Of a stretch of DNA of 11,705 nucleotides, positions 6,533-11,705 are shown in pieces (the first letter of the stretch is position 1; each line of letters starts with the position of its first letter). This DNA comes from Candidatus Gastranaerophilales bacterium HUM_12. Lineage in GTDB: Bacteria; Cyanobacteriota; Vampirovibrionia; Gastranaerophilales; Gastranaerophilaceae. The translations under genes and the position numbers were made by a program. The notes below the pieces were generated by a model, which saw only the letters and a list, made by a program, of their open reading frames with translations, was not told the origin of the DNA and ran no database searches. The stretch spans positions 1 through 11,705 of the forward strand of contig DABJ01000044.1 of assembly GCA_002102825.1 (NCBI GenBank), written 5' to 3'.

Positions 6533-8134
6533 ATGGCTGAAAAATTTAACAGAGCAACCTTTACCCGTAATTTTTTGAAAAATATTACGAGAATAAAGGC
6601 TCCCGATGAAATGCTCGCAGAAGCAAAATCTCAAGGTTTGGAAAAAACTCTTGGGGTTGTTGATTTAATTGTTTTAGGTGTAGGTGCAATTATCGGTTCC
6701 GGTATTTTCGCAGTTGTTGGTATTGCTGCTGCAGGAAGTGCTGACGGTTCAAGTTTAGGGGCGGGACCTGCATTGATGGTATCAATGATAATTGCTGCTA
6801 TTGCTTGTATTTTTTCAGCATTATGTTATTCAGAATTTGCGACAATGATTCCTGTTGCAGGTGGTGCTTATACATACACTTTCGCAACATTAGGTGAATT
6901 TGCTGCTTGGATGGTAGGTTGGGTTTTGATGCTTGAATATGCAATTGGTTTTATCGCTGTTGCTTGTGCTTGGTCAAATTATTTCGTTCAATTTATGGCA
7001 GGTTTTGACAAAGTATTACCTGCTTGGCTTGCTCACCCGCCGGCATGGCTTACTAATGATGTTTTTGCTGCAGGTAAAATAGTTGCAGAAAACCCTCATA
7101 CTTTTATTCCGAAAATTTTAGGTGTTCCTATCTGTATAAATGTTCCGGCTATTGCTATTGTTCTTTTGATTACCGCAATTTTGGTTAAAGGAACAAAAGA
7201 CTCTGCAAAAATGGCAGGAGCTATGGTATTTATCAAATTGGCAGTAATTGGTTTGTTTATTGTTTTTGGTGCAATTTCATTCTTCCATACTCCACCAAGT
7301 TGGCAACCTTTTGCTCCAAATGGAATGGCTGGAATTTGGTCTGCAGCATTCTTGATATTCTTTGCTTATATCGGATTTGATGCTTTGGCAACGGCAGCAG
7401 AAGAATGTAAAAACCCTCAAAAAGACTTACCGATTGGTATTATCGGTTCATTATTAATAACTACTATCGTGTATGTATTAGTTGCATTAGTTCTTACAGG
7501 TATGGTTAATACTGCAGGACCTGTTTCTTTGAGCTTTTTGAAAGCTCCTATGGTTTATTGCATGAAACTTATTCATCACGACCATTTGGCATTTTTGATT
7601 TCAATTGGTTCTTTGGCAGGTTTAACTTCTGTGCTTTTGGTATTAGAAATGGCAGCAACAAGAATTTTATTTGCAATGAGCAGAGATCATTTTATATCTC
7701 AAAGATTCCAAAAATTAGATCCAAAATTCAAAACACCTGCATTGTTAACTTGGACAGTTGGACTTTTGGCGGTTGTTGGAATTTTGACGTTGAATTTAGA
7801 TGTAGCAGCTGAACTTTGTAATTATGGAACATTTACATCTTTCATTATTGTATGTGTTGCAGTTTTAATTTTGAGAAAAACAGACCCAGACAGACCTAGA
7901 CCTTTCAAAGTTCCGTTTTCACCACTAACTCCGGCTTTGGGTATAGTTTGCTGTGGAGGTTTGATGATTTACAAATCAATGCAATCAGGTGGCTCTGCTT
8001 TATTATTCCCTGTATGGCTTGGAATTGGTGCAATAATTTATTTATTATACGGATTTATTAAAAATAGAAATAATGAAAATAAAATCCATAAAGAAATAGT
8101 CCACGGTACGATTGAAAATCAGGAAGAATTATAA
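6533..8134 (+). CDS. APC-family amino acid permease (CAT/YfnA-like), copy 1
   Basis: Inner-membrane amino-acid transporter of 533 residues with about 12 transmembrane helices, the normal size for the APC family. The unwound TM1 substrate site GVGAIIGSGIF is at residues 49-59. CYSEFATMIPVAGGAYTYTF (98-117) and GEFAAWMVGWVLMLEYAIG (121-139) cover TM2-3, FFAYIGFDALATAAEECKNP (276-295) the TM8 region, and ATRILFAMSRD (375-385) TM9-10. These are typical of the cationic amino-acid transporter (CAT, YfnA, GkApcT) subgroup, usually proton-coupled; actual substrates are broad and cannot be assigned. AAGGA at 6522-6526 lies 6 nt before the ATG. The gene follows glyQ by 25 nt and its paralogue follows after only 3 nt, suggesting one transcript. 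Its N-terminus is slightly longer than that of its neighbour and its C-terminal tail is polar. Confidence 0.93.
   Translation: MAEKFNRATFTRNFLKNITRIKAPDEMLAEAKSQGLEKTLGVVDLIVLGVGAIIGSGIFAVVGIAAAGSADGSSLGAGPALMVSMIIAAIACIFSALCYSEFATMIPVAGGAYTYTFATLGEFAAWMVGWVLMLEYAIGFIAVACAWSNYFVQFMAGFDKVLPAWLAHPPAWLTNDVFAAGKIVAENPHTFIPKILGVPICINVPAIAIVLLITAILVKGTKDSAKMAGAMVFIKLAVIGLFIVFGAISFFHTPPSWQPFAPNGMAGIWSAAFLIFFAYIGFDALATAAEECKNPQKDLPIGIIGSLLITTIVYVLVALVLTGMVNTAGPVSLSFLKAPMVYCMKLIHHDHLAFLISIGSLAGLTSVLLVLEMAATRILFAMSRDHFISQRFQKLDPKFKTPALLTWTVGLLAVVGILTLNLDVAAELCNYGTFTSFIIVCVAVLILRKTDPDRPRPFKVPFSPLTPALGIVCCGGLMIYKSMQSGGSALLFPVWLGIGAIIYLLYGFIKNRNNENKIHKEIVHGTIENQEEL
7346..7383 (+). repeat. 38-bp tract repeated in the tandem permeases (copy 1)
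   Basis: This tract in permease copy 1, encoding AFLIFFAYIGFDA and lying over TM8, differs by one base from 8927-8964 in permease copy 2. Both copies start at a codon boundary, so the 1581-bp offset is in frame. The amino-acid motif is conserved across the family; the unusual part is near-identity at DNA level, including third codon positions. Confidence 0.7.
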
Positions 8135-8137
8135 CAA

Positions 8138-9685
8138 ATGGATATTAAACAGATTTGCCGAAATATATTTAAGCGAAAAAGTATGGACGATTTGATAAAC
8201 ACTAGCAAACGTTCAGAATTAAAGAAGACGTTAAATGTTTTTGACCTTATCGTAATCGGAATTGGTGCAGTTGTTGGTACCGGTATTTTCACAATTATTG
8301 GTACTGCAATCACAGGTAGTTCTGAAAGTGCAGGAGCTGGTCCGGCTATTGTAGTGTCAATGGTTTTAGCTGCCGTTGCTTGTGTGTTTTCAGCACTTTG
8401 TTATTCTGAAATTGCGGCGATGATTCCTGTCGCAGGTAGTGCTTATACCTACACTTATGCAACAATGGGTGAATTCATGGCATGGATGGTTGGTTGGATT
8501 TTGATGCTTGAATACGCAATTGGTAATATCACTGTTGCAAGTGCTTGGACCGGATATTTTATACAATTTTTAAAAGGTTTTAAACATTGTTTACCGGATT
8601 TTATTGTTAATTTTCCATTGTGGCTAAGATATGATTATAAAACTATGGTTGCGTTATGCAATAATAATCATTGGGATATTCATGATAAAATCCCGTATTT
8701 GTTTGGTCATATTCCGTTTGCGGTTAACCTGCCTGCGGTTGCAATTGTATTAGTTTTGACAATGCTCTTGGTTCGTGGTGTAAAAGAATCTACAAGGGTT
8801 GCAAGTATTATGGTTGGGGTAAATATGTTTATGATTCTATCCTTTATCGTAGTCGGTGCTTTCTATGTAAAACCTGAACATTGGACACCATTTTTCCCTA
8901 GTGACCCAACAGGGGTAATTATGGGGGCATTCTTGATTTTCTTTGCTTATATCGGATTTGATGCAATTTCAACAACTGCAGAAGAAACCGAAAATCCACA
9001 AAGAGATTTGCCTATTGCAATTTTAGGAACTTTGGTTATTTGTACAATTTTATATGTATGTGTTGCTTTGGTTTTAACTGGGATTGTTCCAATTGAGAGA
9101 ATTGACATTCAAGCCCCAATTGCGCATGCCATGAGCTATGTCGGTAAAGATTGGTTTGCCGGATTGATTTCTATCGGTGCGTTGTGTGCTTTGACATCTG
9201 TTCTTTTAATCTATCAATTAGGTACAACAAGAATTTTATATGCAATCAGTCGTGATAGATTTTTACCAAAATCTTGGAGATTAATTCATCGAAAATATAG
9301 AACACCGCACGTTATGACTTGGATTTCAGGTATCGTGGTAATTGTTTGCGGATTGTTTATGGATTTGAATATATCTGCTGCGTTGTGTAATTTTGGAACA
9401 TTCACATCTTTTGTAATTATTTGTTTGGCTGTTCTTATTTTGAGAAAAACCGCTCCTGATAGACCAAGACCATTCAAGGTTCCGTTCTGTCCTTGGTTCC
9501 CAATTTTGGGAATATTGATTTGCGGTGTTTTGATTATATTCTCACTTAAAACTTTAAAAACATCTTCAGTTTATTTCTTGTTATGGCTTGCCGTTGGTGT
9601 TTTAATCTACGCATTTTATGGTTACCACCAAAAGAGGATTGAAGAACGAGGACGAATTATTAAACGACCAATTCCGAAGAAATAA
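8138..9685 (+). CDS. APC-family amino acid permease (CAT/YfnA-like), copy 2
   Basis: Second amino-acid permease of the same subgroup, 515 residues and about 12 helices. The TM1 site is GIGAVVGTGIF (41-51), with Thr replacing the Ser of copy 1 in the GSG/GTG turn. FFAYIGFDAISTTAEETENP (268-287) and TTRILYAISRD (363-373) are also conserved. The two proteins align almost end to end, with shared blocks such as FSALCYSE, GEF.AWMVGW and the DRPRPFKVPF near the last helices, so they arose by tandem duplication. The largest difference is the loop after TM4-5 (about residues 160-195), longer here and rich in Asn, His and Asp, which could reflect a different substrate. The gene begins 3 nt after copy 1, with AGGAAG at 8122-8127 inside the end of copy 1 as a distant ribosome binding site, so translational coupling is likely. 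A hairpin terminator follows directly. Confidence 0.93.
   Translation: MDIKQICRNIFKRKSMDDLINTSKRSELKKTLNVFDLIVIGIGAVVGTGIFTIIGTAITGSSESAGAGPAIVVSMVLAAVACVFSALCYSEIAAMIPVAGSAYTYTYATMGEFMAWMVGWILMLEYAIGNITVASAWTGYFIQFLKGFKHCLPDFIVNFPLWLRYDYKTMVALCNNNHWDIHDKIPYLFGHIPFAVNLPAVAIVLVLTMLLVRGVKESTRVASIMVGVNMFMILSFIVVGAFYVKPEHWTPFFPSDPTGVIMGAFLIFFAYIGFDAISTTAEETENPQRDLPIAILGTLVICTILYVCVALVLTGIVPIERIDIQAPIAHAMSYVGKDWFAGLISIGALCALTSVLLIYQLGTTRILYAISRDRFLPKSWRLIHRKYRTPHVMTWISGIVVIVCGLFMDLNISAALCNFGTFTSFVIICLAVLILRKTAPDRPRPFKVPFCPWFPILGILICGVLIIFSLKTLKTSSVYFLLWLAVGVLIYAFYGYHQKRIEERGRIIKRPIPKK
8927..8964 (+). repeat. 38-bp tract repeated in the tandem permeases (copy 2)
   Basis: Partner of 7346-7383, with one mismatch in 38 bases (A to T, changing the encoded residues little: AFLIFFAYIGFDA in both). 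Flanking sequence diverges at many third positions, so the tract stands out from general paralogue similarity. Confidence 0.7.
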
Positions 9686-9698
9686 GTATTTAAATAAG

Positions 9699-9728
9699 AA
9701 GAGGGCGAAGTCTTTTTGCCCTCTTTCT
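9699..9728 (+). terminator. Intrinsic terminator after the glyQ-permease unit
   Basis: AAGAGGGC (9699-9706) pairs perfectly with GCCCTCTT (9718-9725) around an 11-nt loop whose flanks can add a G-U and two A-U pairs; TTCT follows. The T run is short, but the stem is strong for so AT-rich a genome, and the site lies 14 nt after the stop of permease copy 2. Confidence 0.8.
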
Positions 9729-9740
9729 AATATAGAATAC

Positions 9741-9769
9741 TTGACGAATTGTGCTTAAAATGAGATAAT
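9741..9769 (+). promoter_or_regulatory. Near-consensus promoter for the ABC permease pair
   Basis: TTGACG (9741-9746) and GATAAT (9764-9769) match the sigma70/SigA consensus at five of six bases each, with the ideal 17-nt spacer. TG at 9761-9762, one base before the hexamer, makes it an extended -10. The predicted transcription start, about 7 nt after the -10, falls on the A of the permease ATG at 9776, so the mRNA would have no 5' leader. The terminator just upstream separates this unit from the amino-acid permeases. Confidence 0.75.
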
Positions 9770-9775
9770 CAGGGT

Positions 9776-10648
9776 ATGTTCAAGTATTATGGAAAAACTG
9801 CGCCATATTTGTTTTTGTTGCCTGCGGGAATTGTTTTGTTAATTTTCTTTTTTATTCCATTTTTTCAAACAATTGGTTTAAGTTTTTTAGATTATTCAAA
9901 CAATATTTATCATGCAAGTTTTGCCGGGTTACAAAATTATGTTGCGATTTTACATAATCCTGTTTTTTACAAAGTTATGTTGAATACAATAATTTATCTT
10001 GTTGTGGCTGTTCCGGTACTTGCGATTATTCCTTTGTTTTTGGCAATTTTGATTAACCAAAAAATTAAGGGAATAACTTTATATAAAATATTAATTTATT
10101 TGCCTGTAATTGTTTCAATTGTAGTTGCTGCTATTGCTTTTAAGTGGCTTTATGCAGAACAAGGGATTTTGAATTATTTGTTGAATGTTTTTCATATACA
10201 TTCTATTGGGTGGCTTACCGATCCGAAATATGCTATTTATTCCGTAATAATTGTGACAATATGGAAAGGTATTGGATATTATATGATGATTTATCTTGCA
10301 GCTTTGATGAGTGTTCCAAAAGAACTTTATGAAGCTTGTGATATTGATGGTGCTGGATTTTTTACGAAACATTTGACCGTAACTATTCCTCATATAATGC
10401 CTACAATTGCTTTAGTTACAACAATAAGTTCAATTTCTGCTATGAAAATATTTGCTGAAATATATGTTATGACAAAAGGCGGACCATTGAATTCTACCAA
10501 AACAATTGTTTATTATATATATGAAAAAGCATTTGAAAATCTTGATTTAGGTTATGCTTCTGCAATGGCGGTAATTTTGCTTGTTATTGTAATGGCATTT
10601 TCGCTAGTCAATATTTTGTGTTTTGAGAAAAATAAATATCAAATTTAA
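9776..10648 (+). CDS. ABC sugar-type transporter permease (MalF/UgpA-like)
   Basis: Inner-membrane permease of 290 residues, about six helices, one half of a carbohydrate-type (CUT1) ABC importer. The start TAPYLFLLPAGIVLLIFFFI (8-27) is the standard opening of MalF/UgpA-type subunits. FAGLQNYVAILHNPVFYKVM (49-68) is the periplasmic loop, and the EAA loop that docks to the ATPase is at 186-209 (EACDIDGAGFF...TIPHIMP), followed by TKGGPLNSTKTIVYYIYEKA (233-252). All key EAA positions are present. The start ATG has only a poor ribosome binding site, but a strong promoter places the transcription start at the ATG, so translation is probably leaderless. The MalG-type partner follows after 12 nt. 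No binding protein or ATPase gene accompanies them here. Substrate is not predictable; sugars, polyols or glycerol-phosphate are usual for the family. Confidence 0.93.
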   Translation: MFKYYGKTAPYLFLLPAGIVLLIFFFIPFFQTIGLSFLDYSNNIYHASFAGLQNYVAILHNPVFYKVMLNTIIYLVVAVPVLAIIPLFLAILINQKIKGITLYKILIYLPVIVSIVVAAIAFKWLYAEQGILNYLLNVFHIHSIGWLTDPKYAIYSVIIVTIWKGIGYYMMIYLAALMSVPKELYEACDIDGAGFFTKHLTVTIPHIMPTIALVTTISSISAMKIFAEIYVMTKGGPLNSTKTIVYYIYEKAFENLDLGYASAMAVILLVIVMAFSLVNILCFEKNKYQI

Positions 10649-10660
10649 AAAGAGGTAATT

Positions 10661-11527
10661 TTGAATATATTAGGAAAAATTAGAGATAAAATTAAACTAA
10701 AAAATATATGGACACACGCAATTTTGATTTTTGTATCCATTCTTTCAATTTTTCCTTTTATATGGTTGTTGTCAACATCTTTGAAAGGTGCTGGGGAAAA
10801 TATTTTTGCTTATCCTCCGACAATTGTTCCGAAAGATTTTACTTTTGCAAATTATATTGGTGTTTGGCATAAAGTCGATTTGATGCGATATTTTGTAAAC
10901 AGTATGGTTGTCGCAGGTGGAACGGTTTTGTTGAACTTGATTTTATCTTCACTTGCCGGTTATCCTTTAGCAAGAATGGAATTTAAAGGCAAAAAGATTG
11001 CTTTCTTTTCAATTCTTGCGACTATAATGGTACCCTTTCAAGCAATTATGTTGCCGGTTTATTTGATAACATTGAAATTACATTTGGTTGATAGTGTAAA
11101 CGATACAATGGGATTTATCGGACTTGTAATGCCGTTTGCTGTGAGTGCGTTTGGAATATTTTTGATGCGACAAGCATTTATGACAATTCCAAGAGAGATG
11201 GAAGAAGCTGCAATTGTTGATGGTTGTAATGTTTTTCAGGTGTTTTGGAAAGTTTTGTTACCTATGGTAAAACCGTCACTTGCCGTGCTTGCAATCTTTA
11301 CATTTATCGGTTCGTGGGGTGAATTCTTGTGGCCGAGTATTGTGTTGACAAAAGAAGCGATGTACACACTTCCTGTTGGAGTAAATAACTTACAGGGAAT
11401 GTTTTCCTCAAACTGGCGATTTATCGCCGCCGGTTCAATAATTTCAACCATACCGATAATCATCTTTTTCTTAGCTATGCAGAAGTACTTCATCTCAGGT
11501 GAAAACGACGGCGCCATTAAGGGTTAG
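10661..11527 (+). CDS. ABC sugar-type transporter permease (MalG/UgpE-like)
   Basis: Second permease of the same importer, 288 residues and about six helices. SIFPFIWLLSTSLKGAGENI (29-48) is the usual N-terminal MalG/UgpE pattern. NYIGVWHKVDLMRYFVNSMV (64-83) follows. The EAA loop is EEAAIVDGCNVFQVFWKVLLP (181-201) with E182, A183, A184 and G188, GSWGEFLWP (217-225) lies in the late helices, and the C-terminus ends in the family's GAIKG. Translation starts at TTG (10661), supported by AGAGG at 10651-10655 five nt upstream and by the normal MalG-type start of the protein. It forms a two-gene unit with the MalF-like gene. Its TAG stop overlaps the TAA stop of the convergent gene (shared TTAG at 11524-11527), so no dedicated terminator lies between them. 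Confidence 0.93.
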   Translation: MNILGKIRDKIKLKNIWTHAILIFVSILSIFPFIWLLSTSLKGAGENIFAYPPTIVPKDFTFANYIGVWHKVDLMRYFVNSMVVAGGTVLLNLILSSLAGYPLARMEFKGKKIAFFSILATIMVPFQAIMLPVYLITLKLHLVDSVNDTMGFIGLVMPFAVSAFGIFLMRQAFMTIPREMEEAAIVDGCNVFQVFWKVLLPMVKPSLAVLAIFTFIGSWGEFLWPSIVLTKEAMYTLPVGVNNLQGMFSSNWRFIAAGSIISTIPIIIFFLAMQKYFISGENDGAIKG

Positions 11528-11705
11528 TTGTTTTCTAAAATCCGTTTTGCCATTTTATTAGCATCTTCTATTTTAGGGAATGCTTTTTTCAATAAATTTG
11601 CAAATGTTGTTTCGTCTACTTCCCATTTGCACTCAAATTTGTTTTGTTTTCTTGCAATTTGAGTTGCTTCAGTAAACATATTTAATAATTTTAGAGCATC
11701 TTTAC
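11524..11705 (-). CDS. Partial hypothetical protein (C-terminal end, runs off the window)
   Basis: An open minus-strand frame enters at the window edge and continues for about 60 codons to a TAA (complement of 11524-11526). The visible C-terminus contains KDALKLLNMFTEATQIARKQ and, further on, FECKWEVDETTFANLLKKAF, ending MAKRILENN. It is hydrophilic, Lys/Glu/Ala-rich and apparently helical, with no membrane segment. Codon choice (AAA, GAA, GCA) is like the neighbouring genes. The convergent layout, with stop codons overlapping by 4 nt, supports a genuine gene end. The family is not recognised and the start lies outside the window. Confidence 0.65.
   Translation of the reverse strand, partial: KDALKLLNMFTEATQIARKQNKFECKWEVDETTFANLLKKAFPKIEDANKMAKRILENN

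Noticed and set aside
10115..10393. 92-codon open frame on the minus strand inside the MalF-like gene
   Set aside because: It is a shadow frame of a well-supported permease with no recognisable domain and no start signal.
11236..11517. 93-codon open frame on the minus strand inside the MalG-like gene
   Set aside because: It is antisense to conserved permease sequence. The real minus-strand gene in this area ends at 11524 and does not extend into it.
1..11705. CRISPR array, tRNA, rRNA, insertion sequence or attachment site
   Set aside because: No regularly spaced repeats, no cloverleaf-like or rRNA-like sequence and no transposase or terminal inverted repeats were seen by eye; the window is nearly filled with ordinary genes.

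Overview
This AT-rich window (by eye roughly one third G+C) holds ten complete protein genes and one partial gene, tightly packed, with no stretch over 300 bases without a gene. The best lineage clue is a type IV pilin-like protein whose N-terminus reads AFTLAEVLITLGIIGVVAS. That wording is characteristic of the large pseudopilin sets of gut Vampirovibrionia (Gastranaerophilales, 'Melainabacteria') and a few other uncultured diderm groups. Together with low G+C, a glyQ gene not followed by glyS, and many amino-acid and peptide functions, it suggests a host-associated, fermentative Gastranaerophilales-like bacterium. This is inference; no rRNA or marker gene in the window settles it.

Layout. 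(1) 154-3815, plus strand: an unrecognised membrane-anchored protein, a cytoplasmic M2/M3-type zinc metallopeptidase, and a YuiF/NhaC-superfamily transporter. (2) 3818-4583, minus strand: a small XRE-type regulator followed by a P-loop nucleotide-kinase-like protein, convergent with the transporter gene at a 2-bp gap. (3) 4662-5459, plus: a pilin-like secreted or surface protein, divergent from the regulator. (4) 5617-9685, plus: glyQ (glycyl-tRNA synthetase alpha chain) followed closely by two tandem paralogous APC amino-acid permeases, ending in a clear hairpin terminator at 9699-9728. (5) 9776-11527, plus: two inner-membrane permeases of a MalF/MalG-type ABC importer, driven by a near-consensus promoter that appears to give a leaderless mRNA. 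(6) 11524-11705, minus: the C-terminal end of an unknown gene whose stop codon overlaps the stop of the last permease gene.

Themes. Four of the ten complete genes encode peptide or amino-acid use: a peptidase, a probable amino-acid transporter and two APC permeases. GlyQ sits in the same apparent transcription unit as the APC permeases. The ABC permease pair lacks both its substrate-binding protein and its ATPase nearby, so it must work with partners encoded elsewhere. I found no CRISPR array, insertion sequence, tRNA or rRNA, and no convincing novel multi-gene system. The most interesting points are the two genes with a -10 element exactly 6 nt before a start codon that lacks a Shine-Dalgarno, the regulator/kinase pair, the pilin-like protein with a 48-residue leader, and the tandem permeases sharing a near-identical 38-bp in-frame tract.
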